Assembly (NCBI GenBank): GCA_038200765.1
Contig: JBBRRK010000001.1
Location: 13,171-77,170, forward strand
Origin: Palsa-1315 sp038200765
GTDB lineage: Bacteria; Nitrospirota; Nitrospiria; Nitrospirales; Nitrospiraceae
Length of the DNA: 64,000 nt
Direction: 5' to 3'
Part shown: piece after piece, positions 8,610 through 17,089 of the stretch
Position numbering within the stretch: the stretch's first letter is position 1
Layout of the letters: each line of letters starts with the position of its first letter
Translations under genes and position numbers: made by a program
The notes under the pieces: generated by a model
The model's input: the letters and a program-made list of their open reading frames with translations, nothing else
Databases searched by the model: none
Told to the model about the DNA's origin: nothing

Positions 8610-9409
8610 GCTTGGAGAAAATAGAAATGATTCGTCGGTCCGGTACCGTGACCGATTGCTAGGCTATGGCGAAGGGCTTCGGTGAGGTAGGTCTTGGCAG
8701 TCTGTACGGCATCATTCACGGATTTGCCTCGCGCGAGATGGGCCGCGATGGCGGAGGCGAACGTGCAGCCGGTGCCATGCGTGTGGGGCGTATCGATGAA
8801 TTCTCCCTTGAACACATTGAAGAGCCGGCCGTCATAGAGCAGATCGGTGCCTCGTTCAGCCGGGAAATGACCACCCTTGATCAGCACGTACTTGCAGCCG
8901 AACTTGTGAATGATTTGGGCGGCGCGACGCGCGTCCGCGAGCGTCTTGATCTCAATCCCGGACAGTTGCTGGGCCTCATGGATGTTCGGCGTGACCAGCA
9001 ATGCCAAGGGGAAGAGCTGTGTCTTCATGGCATCGATCGCCTCCGGCTTGAGCAGCGCATGGCCGGTTTTCGAGATCATGACCGGATCCACCACGAGATT
9101 CGTGACATTTTGAGGCTTCAGGAGTTTGGCCACAACCTCAACGATAGCTGTCGAGGACAGCATCCCGGTCTTGACCGCCGCGACATCGAAGTCATCGAAC
9201 ACGGCATCAATTTGCGCCGCGATGATCGAGATCGGCAACTCAAAGACGTCGATGACCTCTTCCGTATTCTGCGCGGTGATGGCGGTGATCGCCGACATAG
9301 CAAACACACCGTTAGCCGACATGGCCTTAATATCGGCCTGAATCCCAGCGCCTCCACCAGAATCCGACCCCGCAATCGTCAAGACTTGTTTGATGGGTTG
9401 TATGTTCAT
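8606..9409 (-). CDS. thiD: Hydroxymethylpyrimidine/phosphomethylpyrimidine kinase
   Basis: 267 residues from MNIQPIKQVLTIAGSDSGGG, the standard ThiD beginning; the frame is open upstream to 9559 but only this start matches the family. It phosphorylates HMP and HMP-P for thiamine synthesis. The substrate/ribokinase-fold motifs GSDSGGGAGIQADIKA, VVDPVMISKTGHALL and the catalytic HTHGTGCTFASAIAA are present. It lies 7 bases downstream of the FlgO-like gene and is probably cotranscribed with it. Its TAG stop codon is part of the CTAG end of a MITE, so the last residues could have been changed by that insertion. TenA at 13947-14615 and YjbQ at 43269-43691 may act in the same vitamin pathway. Confidence 0.93.
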   Translation of the reverse strand: MNIQPIKQVLTIAGSDSGGGAGIQADIKAMSANGVFAMSAITAITAQNTEEVIDVFELPISIIAAQIDAVFDDFDVAAVKTGMLSSTAIVEVVAKLLKPQNVTNLVVDPVMISKTGHALLKPEAIDAMKTQLFPLALLVTPNIHEAQQLSGIEIKTLADARRAAQIIHKFGCKYVLIKGGHFPAERGTDLLYDGRLFNVFKGEFIDTPHTHGTGCTFASAIAAHLARGKSVNDAVQTAKTYLTEALRHSLAIGHGTGPTNHFYFLQA

Positions 9410-9416
9410 GTGAGTA

Positions 9417-10394
9417 TCAATTAGACGGTGGTGGTATCGCGTCGGTTGCCGCCGGAGAGGCGCCAGCCGATTCGACTTTGAGGCCCTCGATAGAGAACAT
9501 GGCATCCCGTCGTGGCGCCTTCTCGTGATAACGAAAGATAAATTGATTTCCGTTTGCATCGGCCGGCGCTGAGAAGGTCAACAGGGCCTGACCTTTTTCT
9601 CGTGGAGAGAGCTCGATACCGCGCATGCAGAGGCCCTCGCGGTTGTCGTCCGCTTCCAATTTCCACCGGGCGCCATGGTCATCTTCGAGCAGGGTGTCTT
9701 GCAGCAGACACAGGACTTTCATGTCGCGCGATGACGTATTTTCAATCATGAGATCGATCGTGACCTGTTTGTCCCGCCTATGCAGGGCTGTCACGACCAG
9801 CTGATAGTGCTCATTACTGTGGGACCCAAGACCAGGCGGTGGCGCCGGCTTGGCGGAGAGATCAACCTTCACGACAGGCGGTTTGTTTGCTTCCTTGATC
9901 AGTTCCGCCAGCGGGCCGGTTTTAGGAATCATGCCGCGCGTGGCGCCCAGCGACTGCACGGTGCTTGGGCTGAGCAGTTTCACCGTCACTCGAAAGCCGT
10001 CCGGTGAATCGAGATAGGCTCCGGTGAGAAATGCATCGGCATGGACCGCCTTGGCGACTCGCTTGACCGATTTTGCTTGGGCCGGCTCGAGTTGCGTGAC
10101 ATGGAACTTCTTCAACGTCGAGCTTACGATGGTGCGATCGATGACCTTGAGTTCCCCGGCGACCAAAATCTGTGTGCTCAACTCCTCTGCCAAAAACTGT
10201 CCTATCGGCGTAATTGCGCCTTTGGCATCCGTAAAGTCCAGCACCGCCAGCCGGTCCCTCTTCGCTTTTGCAGCATCGGCGATCACTCCCTCCGCCAGTT
10301 GCTTTAGGCTTTCCTCATAAGACGATGCCGCATGAGCTGGAAACGTCCAGAGAGTAGCGATGGCAAGTAGGGCCGTGAGCAGGAGACGATTCAT
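9417..10394 (-). CDS. Exported FlgO-like protein
   Basis: 325 residues from ATG at 10392-10394. The first about 22 residues (MNRLLLTALLAIATLWTFPA followed by HA) are a signal peptide. Residues about 23-170 match the FlgO/CsgG-type fold: RLAVLDFTDAKGAITPIGQFLAEELSTQL-like core, a pattern used in outer-membrane or periplasmic assembly proteins. A proline-rich linker (KPAPPPGLG) separates it from a C-terminal beta-rich domain of about 130 residues. No flagellar genes are nearby, so a flagellar role is not supported. It precedes thiD by 7 bases. Confidence 0.7.
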   Translation of the reverse strand: MNRLLLTALLAIATLWTFPAHAASSYEESLKQLAEGVIADAAKAKRDRLAVLDFTDAKGAITPIGQFLAEELSTQILVAGELKVIDRTIVSSTLKKFHVTQLEPAQAKSVKRVAKAVHADAFLTGAYLDSPDGFRVTVKLLSPSTVQSLGATRGMIPKTGPLAELIKEANKPPVVKVDLSAKPAPPPGLGSHSNEHYQLVVTALHRRDKQVTIDLMIENTSSRDMKVLCLLQDTLLEDDHGARWKLEADDNREGLCMRGIELSPREKGQALLTFSAPADANGNQFIFRYHEKAPRRDAMFSIEGLKVESAGASPAATDAIPPPSN

Positions 10395-10564
10395 TCCTGG
10401 GGCGTTATCCTTTGAGACGGGAAACCACTTCAACGCTGGGCCACATTATACTCAGCGGACATAGCCTGTCCAGCGGGGGAGTTCAATTGGCCAACATCGC
10501 CGGAGAGCTAAGCTGACGCCCATCCGAAAGTGCCCTGAAGTATTAAGCGAATGAGGTGATTGTG

Positions 10565-10748
10565 ATGGCCATTGAAACGGTGAAGCAGAAGATCCTTCAA
10601 GTTGTCGAGCGGCTTCCTGATACGGCTACGCGTGAGGATGCCATAGAACGGCTCTGTTTTTTTGGCGAAGGGTGAAGAAGGCCTCGGTGTGTCCGATGCG
10701 GGCGAGACGGTTCCCCACGCCGAGTCCGTTCCCCAAATCTCTAATTAA
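10565..10748 (+). pseudogene. Antitoxin-like remnant with a T-run frameshift
   Basis: ATG at 10565 opens MAIETVKQKILQVVERLPDT and DAIERLC, typical of small addiction-module antitoxins of the ParD/RelB-neighbour type. A run of seven T's at 10657-10663 shifts the frame into a TGA at 10673. Taking one T away restores FLAKGEEGLGVSDAGETVPH, which is the expected continuation (LYFLAKVEEGL-like in relatives), up to a TAA at 10746. The end lacks the usual last residues and no toxin partner follows. It is therefore a decayed antitoxin. Confidence 0.6.
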
Positions 10749-11094
10749 ATCTCTCGCCTCCTCCGCCAGGGTCTTTGAACCCATCCAGGGAAAAGTTCGC
10801 TCTCCCCAGCACCGCCCGCGACCCAGTATTCAACCAATAGGCAGCCTTCAGTAGGGCAATCAACACCCTCAGCCCGCCGAGGTTCAACCGTATCTGACGT
10901 TTGCTCACGCAGCAACTTTGTTAGAATCATTCACACAGGGCACGGTTGATTTTTCCCATCCTTCGGCGTACTCCTAGCCCAGGCAAACACTCATGACGCG
11001 TTCGCAACCATTGGTTAAGGGGAATCCACGTATGGCCCTCACGTTCCCTTCACCATAACCATTGGGCTTGAGAAAGCTATCCGATGAGGAGTCC
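10749..11094. other. Intergenic region, no gene recognised
   Basis: About 345 bases between the antitoxin remnant and the lipoprotein gene. Short ORFs on both strands show no coding character. GGTTCAACCGTATCTGACGT and neighbouring text do not match any repeat family seen elsewhere in the window. It may hold the promoter for the 11095 gene; GATGAGGAGTCC just before the ATG is its ribosome-binding site. Confidence 0.5.
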
Positions 11095-11610
11095 ATGCTA
11101 ATCAAATTCTTTGTGCTTGTTCTAGCTTCAACCATTGTGGGCTGCTCTACTCCAGGAGTCCGACTCACAGTGACATCCGAACCTGACGGGGCATATATCA
11201 CGTCAGGCGGACCAGCATCAGGAATAGTACCCGTTGTGGCCTTCTGGGAGATGCAATCCCTTCAAAAAAACTCGCGAGACGAGAAAGGCTGCTTTCAGCT
11301 CAAAGGATTCACAGCAAGATGGGCTAGTGGGGCGGTTACAGAAGTGCCAGTGGTTCGAGTCTGCGGTGAAGCGGATGGCGATTATAATTTCGTTATGTCA
11401 CGCGACATGAACCATCCTGACTTGGAAAAAGATCTGCAATTTGCCCTCCAAGTCCAAACTGTCAGAGCGCAGAATGCTCAGGCTGAAGCCTCTCAAGCGG
11501 CAGCATTCGCCGCGATGTGGTCAGCCGCTAAGGTGGGTCAGACGACACAAAAACCAGTCCATTGTTCCACATATAACTCTGGCAGTACTATTCAAACAGA
11601 TTGTCAGTGA
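11095..11610 (+). CDS. Lipoprotein, unknown function
   Basis: 171 residues from ATG at 11095, preceded by GATGAGGAGTCC. MLIKFFVLVLASTIVGCSTPG is a lipoprotein signal peptide with the lipobox IVGC, so the mature protein is anchored through Cys17. The body has a short beta-rich part (RLTVTSEPDGAYITSGG, reminiscent of PEGA-type modules) and an alanine/glutamine-rich helical stretch near residues 120-145. Base composition is lower in G+C than the flanks, which suggests acquired DNA. It sits 33 bases before the next gene on the same strand. Confidence 0.65.
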   Translation: MLIKFFVLVLASTIVGCSTPGVRLTVTSEPDGAYITSGGPASGIVPVVAFWEMQSLQKNSRDEKGCFQLKGFTARWASGAVTEVPVVRVCGEADGDYNFVMSRDMNHPDLEKDLQFALQVQTVRAQNAQAEASQAAAFAAMWSAAKVGQTTQKPVHCSTYNSGSTIQTDCQ

Positions 11611-11643
11611 ATCCGTGGGTATTGCCAAGAACTCTAGGTATAG

Positions 11644-12816
11644 ATGATTCAACAAGATCTCCCTCTCATCCGACGCAACAATGACATCAAGGATTCGGAG
11701 ATTCCCAAGTACGTCGGGAAACTCAGAGGGTTCCTGGGGCATGAAGCTCTTGCCAAGGCGCAAGTCAACCTTGATAAGGATCTCTCGAATCACGGTTGGT
11801 GCTATCGTAATTGGGCACAAAAGCTTCGGCCATGGCTTTTTGCGTTCCGTATGTTCGACCAGGAAACAAGAAGCGGGATCTGCATACCGAAGAAGTGGCC
11901 AACAGGAATTCGCGAGATGGTCGGCGATGCGCTAATGGTCTCCTCTCTACATCACGGCATGCCGGAAGATGTTAAGGCAAAATACCGCAACGACCTACTT
12001 ACAGACCAGCATAATGATTTCATGATGGAGATTCATACCGCGTGGCATTACTACTTGCAAGGGTTCGGCATTCAGTGGTCTCCTCTCGGACAAGATAGAT
12101 GTCCCGAGTTTCGCGTGCGTGGCGGCAGCCTAGATTTCAACGTCGAATGTCGGCGATTCACCTGTGACATGATCTACGAAGTGCTGCGGGCCCACAACCT
12201 TTGGGGCGAGGTGAGGGTTGAATTCGTCAATGACTTTCGCTCTGACCCCGGTCGCATACACCAGTGGTCAGAAGCTCTGACCCGTGCGCTTGATGCGAGT
12301 CAAACAACCATCGAACTTGATCCTAGTGTTCGATTGACATTGGAGCTCAAGGCTGCACCAAGTCGAATGTATGAACTGGAAGAACTCGACGCGCTAGCAC
12401 GGGATCAACAGCATCCGGCGAGGAGCTTTCTTCTGTGCAAGCAAGAGGGCAAGTTGAGTTTCGATCCTGTCGTCTTTAGGTGTTACGGTCCGCGTAAAAC
12501 CGCGAAGCAGTTGCGTGACTATATCTACAAAACGCTTAAGAAAAAGGTTACCACTCAGCTATCACCTGACCGAGCGGGCGTAATTGTTGTTCGATTCAAT
12601 GGCATACGTGACCCACACGTGTTCAAAGAATCTAAAGGAATCAATGATGCGCTCAGCAAACTATTTGAACGACAGCATTTAGCGGCGGTTGTCATGCAAT
12701 GTGAGGGAATCGCCAGATTTAGTACGGGCAGTCTTCTTTATTCAACTCCAAGCGTCGTTGTCAGAAATTCCTCAACGGCTTTTCCGAATGTCGCTGCTGC
12801 CAAGCATCTGTCTTAG
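11644..12816 (+). CDS. Hypothetical protein, possible PD-(D/E)XK-like fold
   Basis: 390 residues, starting at ATG 11644. I do not recognise a named family. The stretch MMEIHTAWHYYLQGFGIQW followed about 20 residues later by CPEFRVRGG and LDFNVECRRF (about residues 130-178) has the order of acidic residues and the ExK-like strand (here ECR) of PD-(D/E)XK nuclease folds, but the lysine is replaced by Arg and this is only a pattern. The C-terminal part (KTAKQLRDYIYKTLKKKVTT, GVIVVRFNGIRDP) looks alpha/beta. No signal peptide. Lower G+C, the neighbouring repeat, and the lack of housekeeping neighbours point to an accessory gene. Cotranscription with the 11095 lipoprotein is likely. Confidence 0.6.
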   Translation: MIQQDLPLIRRNNDIKDSEIPKYVGKLRGFLGHEALAKAQVNLDKDLSNHGWCYRNWAQKLRPWLFAFRMFDQETRSGICIPKKWPTGIREMVGDALMVSSLHHGMPEDVKAKYRNDLLTDQHNDFMMEIHTAWHYYLQGFGIQWSPLGQDRCPEFRVRGGSLDFNVECRRFTCDMIYEVLRAHNLWGEVRVEFVNDFRSDPGRIHQWSEALTRALDASQTTIELDPSVRLTLELKAAPSRMYELEELDALARDQQHPARSFLLCKQEGKLSFDPVVFRCYGPRKTAKQLRDYIYKTLKKKVTTQLSPDRAGVIVVRFNGIRDPHVFKESKGINDALSKLFERQHLAAVVMQCEGIARFSTGSLLYSTPSVVVRNSSTAFPNVAAAKHLS

Positions 12817-12856
12817 TAGATATGGGAGTCGGGAAAGCCGGCTCTTAGGTTCTTTA

Positions 12857-12990
12857 TTCCTCTCTCTTCTCTGGTGACCGGTGGTTTTCTTTGGGTAGGT
12901 AGCAGGGCTGGGCCAAACTGCGCGCGTCCAACGAGGGCCTTCTGAGGCCGCGCGTTGCGCGAGCAATGGAACGGCCCTGCTGCCTGCCTG
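12857..12990 (+). repeat. Palindromic repeat family R4, copy 1
   Basis: GGTAGCAGGGCTGGGCC at the left pairs with GGAACGGCCCTGCTGCC at the right; inside, CCAACGAGGGCCTTCTGAGG and CCGCGCGTTGCGCGAGCA form a nested hairpin. Nearly identical to 13805-13937 and related to 13680, 63158 and 63380. ORFs crossing it are by-products of the palindrome. Confidence 0.75.
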
Positions 12991-13091
12991 CCCCTAACCA
13001 GGCCGCTTCCCCATTCCCCTCTCAACCCGGCGTCCATGGGTAACGTGAGTTGGAGGTGGGATGTCCCTGTTGGCTATTTTTCGTTAAGGCG

Positions 13092-13352
13092 TCACCCGGC
13101 CATGAGGCTGAGTTCCTCAATACGTGAATGGGCCGGGGCGAGCTTTTTGATGGTCACATAGAGAAGAGGCTGATCTTGAGCGGCTTGTTCTTTGCCGATG
13201 CGCGCGCTCCACTTGTTGAATCCCTCATCCCCTTCGAGGAGGAGGATCACCTGGGCATTATCGGGGATTTTGTCGGCAAACTCCGGGTGTTCCCGGAGGT
13301 ACCGATCGAACTCCATTCCTAGCAGGCTGTTTCTCTTTTCATGAATGTTCAT
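13092..13352 (-). CDS. Small DUF5647-like protein
   Basis: 86 residues starting ATG AAC ATT at 13350-13352. LLGMEFDRYLREHPEFADKI with IPDNAQVILLLEGDEGFN resembles the DUF5647 family (EFdkYL..HPEFa..IP), whose function is unknown. The start overlaps the stop of the upstream 103-residue gene by the ATGA arrangement, so the two form a translationally coupled pair. The pair is enclosed by R4 palindromes on both sides. A toxin-antitoxin-like or other two-gene module is possible but nothing in the sequence proves it. Confidence 0.65.
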   Translation of the reverse strand: MNIHEKRNSLLGMEFDRYLREHPEFADKIPDNAQVILLLEGDEGFNKWSARIGKEQAAQDQPLLYVTIKKLAPAHSRIEELSLMAG

Positions 13353-13660
13353 GGAAACTGACCCTCCAAGAATCTCGTTTTATACGTTTCCCAGTTCAGG
13401 TCGATATCGTCGTCCGCCAATGTCAGACTTTCAGCATATGAAAGTTGAAGCGCCTCTTTTGCTTGTTCCCCGCGCATATTGTAACGGTCTATGTGGGAAA
13501 AGTCATGAGCGCAATCATAACGGATCACGGGCTGCCAGGCACCCTCGACCTTCACTTCAAGCTGGACCGCGAAATTCATCACTTTGCCACGTTCGGTCTT
13601 GTGAAAGTGCCGTTTCCGCACGTCCTCTCCTAACGCTCTGATGTATGTCTTTTCACTCAC
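13349..13660 (-). CDS. Small hypothetical protein, partner of the DUF5647-like gene
   Basis: 103 residues with a GTG start (13658-13660). The central part FAVQLEVKVEGAWQPVIRYD and CAHDFSHIDRYNMRGEQAKE looks like a compact alpha/beta domain with conserved-looking Asp and His residues; similar small proteins occur upstream of DUF5647 genes in other bacteria as I recall, always uncharacterised. The stop overlaps the next start by 4 bases. Neighbouring R4 repeats begin about 20 bases upstream of the start. Confidence 0.6.
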   Translation of the reverse strand: MSEKTYIRALGEDVRKRHFHKTERGKVMNFAVQLEVKVEGAWQPVIRYDCAHDFSHIDRYNMRGEQAKEALQLSYAESLTLADDDIDLNWETYKTRFLEGQFP

Positions 13661-13679
13661 AGGGTGTTTCTATTCCTCT

Positions 13680-13790
13680 AAGTGACCGGCTTGATCTTTT
13701 GGCAAGGGGCAGGATTGTCTCGAACTGCGCGCATCGAGCGACCACTGTTTCATCGTGGGGGCTCTGCGAGCACGCGAGACGGCCCTCCCC
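13680..13790 (+). repeat. Palindromic repeat family R4, copy 2 (diverged)
   Basis: GGCAAGGGGCAGGATTGTCT and CGAACTGCGCGCATCGAGCG match the layout of copy 1. The outer stem here is GTCTCG pairing with CGAGAC, a different sequence from copy 1 but still complementary. Confidence 0.65.
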
Positions 13791-13804
13791 TGCATTGACC
13801 CCTT

Positions 13805-13937
13805 CCTCCTTTTCTCTCTCTGGGGCCGGTGGGTTTCTTGGGGCAGGTAGCAGGGCTGGGCCAGACTGCGCGCGTCCAACGAGGGCCTTCTGAGGCCGCG
13901 CGTTGCGCGAGCAATGGAACGGCCCTGTTGCCTGCCC
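13805..13937 (+). repeat. Palindromic repeat family R4, copy 3
   Basis: Nearly the same sequence as copy 1 (CAGGTAGCAGGGCTGGGCC through GGAACGGCCCTGTTGCCTGC). Lies directly after the tenA stop codon on the other strand and may act as its transcript end, although no T-tract is present. Confidence 0.7.
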
Positions 13938-13946
13938 ATCCTCTCT

Positions 13947-14615
13947 TCACACCGGCCACTTCTCTTCATTCCACGCCATCTCCCAAAACATCCACTCATA
14001 GCGCGAGCTGATCATGAACGATTCTTCCATTCGGCGTTTTTCTTCTTTTCCTGCCGTCTTCGCCCACTGGTCCACTTTCTTTCGCATCCATTGCTGGACC
14101 TCGGCGAATTCCGGTGAGGCGTAGAGCATGAGCCAGTCTCGATAGGGATGATCACTTTTGGGCGGACCATGCTTCAAGAGATGCTGCCCGACGACGCAGT
14201 AGATCCAGGCGCAGGGGAGGGCGACAACGGTGATCTCCGCTACCGAGCCTGTATGGGCAACCGTGAGCATGTGCCTGGTATAGGCGTAGTTCGTCGGCGC
14301 CATGGGCACGGCCGTCATGTCCTTCGCGCTCATGTCCCACCGTGACCCGTATCCCTCGTGAAGGCTACGTTCGACGACCATGGTGTCTTCGGCGAGCTTC
14401 GTCAGACGCAGGGCTGATTCTGAATCCGGCGCTCTCAGCGCTCCGGCAGAAAATACCCGGGCGAGATCGCCGAGAAACCTGGCGTCTTGCAGAATGTAGT
14501 ACTTAAACTTACGTTCCGGCAAGGTCCCCTTGCCCAACGCCACGACGAACGGATGGGTCAGTTGGGCATCCCAGATGGGTGTGGCGAGTTGTCTGAGGCG
14601 ATCCGTAAACGACAT
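13947..14615 (-). CDS. tenA: TenA-family aminopyrimidine aminohydrolase (thiaminase II)
   Basis: 222 residues, the usual TenA length. It salvages thiamine breakdown products by hydrolysing aminopyrimidines to HMP, which ThiD (8606-9409) can phosphorylate. The catalytic residues of the TenA-C type are visible: Asp44 in ILQDARFLGD, the nucleophile Cys135 in ALPCAWIYC, and a C-terminal Glu (about 212) in FWEMAWNEEKW. GYGSRWDMS and TNYAYTRHML are family-typical. Annotated as a regulator in some genomes, but the active site argues for an enzyme. Not in an operon with other thiamine genes here. Confidence 0.9.
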   Translation of the reverse strand: MSFTDRLRQLATPIWDAQLTHPFVVALGKGTLPERKFKYYILQDARFLGDLARVFSAGALRAPDSESALRLTKLAEDTMVVERSLHEGYGSRWDMSAKDMTAVPMAPTNYAYTRHMLTVAHTGSVAEITVVALPCAWIYCVVGQHLLKHGPPKSDHPYRDWLMLYASPEFAEVQQWMRKKVDQWAKTAGKEEKRRMEESFMISSRYEWMFWEMAWNEEKWPV

Positions 14616-14631
14616 GGGTACGTTCTCCCTT

Positions 14632-14755
14632 AGGCGTAAAACATGATGAGTGAAACGGAAGACTGTGGATAACGAATTTCAGATGATGAACGGGGAAGAT
14701 TGTACCATGCGTGGGGGTTCGGTCTTCTCATTCTTGCGATTTACGTTTCACCGTG
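14632..14755 (+). repeat. GTGAAAC-armed repeat (family R3)
   Basis: The segment starts GTAAAACATGATGAGTGAAA and ends GCGATTTACGTTTCACCGTG, the inverted arm. The same arms recur at 35203, 38434, 40259 and 47592. The right arm lies inside the 3' end of sthA and encodes its last residues (HGET) and TAA stop. Confidence 0.6.
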
Positions 14756-16156
14756 CATCGGATCGGGCCAGGGCCTCGGTAAACGATTGATGCCGTCGAG
14801 GGCGGCGACTTTATAGCATTCCGCGAGGGTTGGGTAGTTAAAGACCGTGTCGACGAAGTAATCGATCTTTCCCCGGTACGCCATTACGGCTTGGCCTATG
14901 TGAATGAGCTCTGTGGCCCCTTCTCCGATGACATGGACGCCCAGGAGCGCGCGGGTGTGGCGATGAAACAGCAGCTTCAGCATGCCGGTGTCATCGCCGG
15001 TCAGTTGCCCGCGGGCGATTTCACGATAGTGAGCGATGCCGACCGCATAGGGAAGCTCTGCCTTGGCCAGTTCTTCCTCATTCCGTCCCACCGTGGAGAT
15101 TTCAGGAATGGCATAGATTCCGTAGGGCAGGAGGTCCGTGTCGGTGTGGTCGGGATGGCCAAAGGCATGACAGGCGGCATGGCGGCCTTGCTGCATGGAG
15201 GTCGAGGCTAACGCGGGAAAGCCGATCACGTCGCCGACGGCGTAAATATGGGGAATGGCTGTTTGGAAATGGGCGTTGACGATGATGCGGCCTCGTGCAT
15301 CCGGTGTGAGGCCAACGACTTCCAGGTTCAGGTGCTTTGTGGCGCCGATGCGTCCGATGGCATACAGAAGTGTCGTGGTGGTGATCGGTGGCCGGTGTTT
15401 CAGCGAGACTGTGACCTGTCCATCTGGCTCTTTCCGGATCGCGACAACTACCTCCTCATGGCAGAGCGTGACGCCGATGTCCGTCATCTGCCGTTGCAAA
15501 GCCTCGATGATCTGAGCGTCGACAAATTCAAGCAAGCGTGGCCGCTTGTCGATCAGGGTAACTGGCACACCGATCATGGCTAAGATCGAGGCGTACTCTG
15601 TGCCGATCACACCGCCGCCGACAATGACGATCGATGTCGGAAGATGTTTGAGCGTGACAAGGCCGTCGGTATCGATGATCGTGTGACCATCGAACGGAAT
15701 GTCGGTCGGTCTGGCCGGCACGGTCCCCACGGCGATGACGATCACGTGGGCATAATGTTCGGTCGACCTTCCGGCCTGTTGGATGAGAAGCCGGTGAGGA
15801 TCGACGAAACGAGCCTCTCCAAAGATCAGATCGATGCGGTTACGCGCCATCTGGTCCTTCACGATCTCAATTTCGTTCTTGATGATGTGGTTGGCGCGAA
15901 ACGCGAGATCTTCGATCGTGACGGTCTCTTTCAGACGATAGCCGGTTCCGTACAGGTTTCGTTGGCGGAACCCCGAGAGATAGAGCACCGCTTCGCGGAG
16001 GGCTTTACTGGGGATGGTGCCGGTGTTAGTCGAGACGCCGCCGACGACGACTTTGCGCTCGATGATGCCGACGGTTTTGCCGAGCTTGGCGGCCTGGACC
16101 GCAGCCTTCTGGCCTGCAGGCCCGCTCCCTATGACGAGAAGATCGTATTGGGCCAT
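14741..16156 (-). CDS. sthA: Soluble pyridine nucleotide transhydrogenase (Si-specific)
   Basis: 471 residues, the family length. A cytoplasmic FAD enzyme exchanging reducing equivalents between NADPH and NAD+. The FAD site VIGSGPAGQKAAVQAAKLG is at residues 8-26, GGVSTNTGTIPSKALREAV replaces the redox disulfide motif of related lipoamide dehydrogenases (no CXXXXC, as expected for SthA), the NAD(P) site is VIVGGGVIGTEYASIL near 177-192, and YAVGDVIGFPALAS is the second FAD motif. The C-terminal dimerisation domain is complete. The last four residues and stop overlap an R3 repeat arm. Confidence 0.92.
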   Translation of the reverse strand: MAQYDLLVIGSGPAGQKAAVQAAKLGKTVGIIERKVVVGGVSTNTGTIPSKALREAVLYLSGFRQRNLYGTGYRLKETVTIEDLAFRANHIIKNEIEIVKDQMARNRIDLIFGEARFVDPHRLLIQQAGRSTEHYAHVIVIAVGTVPARPTDIPFDGHTIIDTDGLVTLKHLPTSIVIVGGGVIGTEYASILAMIGVPVTLIDKRPRLLEFVDAQIIEALQRQMTDIGVTLCHEEVVVAIRKEPDGQVTVSLKHRPPITTTTLLYAIGRIGATKHLNLEVVGLTPDARGRIIVNAHFQTAIPHIYAVGDVIGFPALASTSMQQGRHAACHAFGHPDHTDTDLLPYGIYAIPEISTVGRNEEELAKAELPYAVGIAHYREIARGQLTGDDTGMLKLLFHRHTRALLGVHVIGEGATELIHIGQAVMAYRGKIDYFVDTVFNYPTLAECYKVAALDGINRLPRPWPDPMHGET

Positions 16157-16244
16157 CAGGTGTGTTGCCTATAGAGGCTGAGGCTAAGGGGGAATGGAGG
16201 CTTCCACATTCGTCGCCTTAGCCTCAATCGTAACCTTGCCTCTG

Positions 16245-16910
16245 TCAGCTGGCGGTGATCAATGACTTGGCCACAGCAAAGGCTTTATCGAGATCCGGCA
16301 ACTGGGTCAGTTCAGGTGTCACTTGCAGATACCGCACGGTGTTGTGAGCGTCGACCACCATGACCGTACGAGCCAGGATGTGGGGGCCATTGAGAAACAG
16401 CCCGTAGGTCTTCCCGAACTCAGCGTTCCGATAATCCGAGAGGAACGTGACGTTAGCGATATGGGCTTCCTGTGAAAATCGTTTCTGTGCAAAGGGAGTG
16501 TCGACACTCACCGTCACCAATTCGACCATCTTGTCGAGGCCCTTATTCTTTTCGCTCAGATAGTGAGTTTGCTGTTCGCACACAGGGGTGTCGAGCGACG
16601 GCACGACGCTGATGATTCGGACCTTGCCCTTGCCCTTTGTGTCGGTGATGCCGATCTGCGACAAGTCCATCTGTGTCAGCTGCACCTCCCTGAGGGAGTC
16701 ACCGACTTTGATACCTGTTCCTGAGAGGGCCAAGGGGGTTCCCTTGTAGAGGACCTTTTGGCCCTCACCAGCGATGGCGCTGCCGTCAGCGACAGTGAGG
16801 TTTTTGTAGAGAAAATTGGCGCCGTTGGAGCTCCCGGTGCTTGCGCATCCAGCGAACCCGAGCGTCAGGCAGAGTGTAACCCCAATGATCGTTCGATGCG
16901 CGACCTTCAT
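16245..16910 (-). CDS. tpx: Lipoprotein thiol peroxidase (Tpx-like), one-cysteine type
   Basis: 221 residues from ATG at 16908-16910, with AAGGAGG 10 bases upstream; the frame is open to 17144 but that part is not coding. Residues 1-21 are a lipoprotein signal peptide ending GFAGC (Cys22). The peroxiredoxin domain has PSLDTPVCEQQT with peroxidatic Cys111. The resolving Cys of two-cysteine Tpx lies in RFC; here the same place reads FAQKRFSQEA with Ser146, and no other Cys follows. The enzyme would therefore need an external thiol. Tpx proteins are normally cytosolic or simply periplasmic, so a lipid-anchored one-Cys form is uncommon. Confidence 0.88.
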   Translation of the reverse strand: MKVAHRTIIGVTLCLTLGFAGCASTGSSNGANFLYKNLTVADGSAIAGEGQKVLYKGTPLALSGTGIKVGDSLREVQLTQMDLSQIGITDTKGKGKVRIISVVPSLDTPVCEQQTHYLSEKNKGLDKMVELVTVSVDTPFAQKRFSQEAHIANVTFLSDYRNAEFGKTYGLFLNGPHILARTVMVVDAHNTVRYLQVTPELTQLPDLDKAFAVAKSLITAS

Positions 16911-17089
16911 AATAGTGCCCTCCTTGGTAAAGTGATGATGACCCTGTCGTGAAGAATGCTGTGGTTTGCGATTGTGTTGCTGCAGGCTTCGGGAAACCTC
17001 TTCCGGTACAGCAGAACCCTGCTGGTCTTTCTGTCTGTGTTCAAACACGCACAGGCCCGCATGTACGACGCACGACCATACCATCTTTG

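Noticed and set aside
9410..9559. Longer N-terminus for ThiD
   Set aside because: The extra 50 residues overlap the FlgO-like gene end and do not resemble ThiD; the family start is at 9409.
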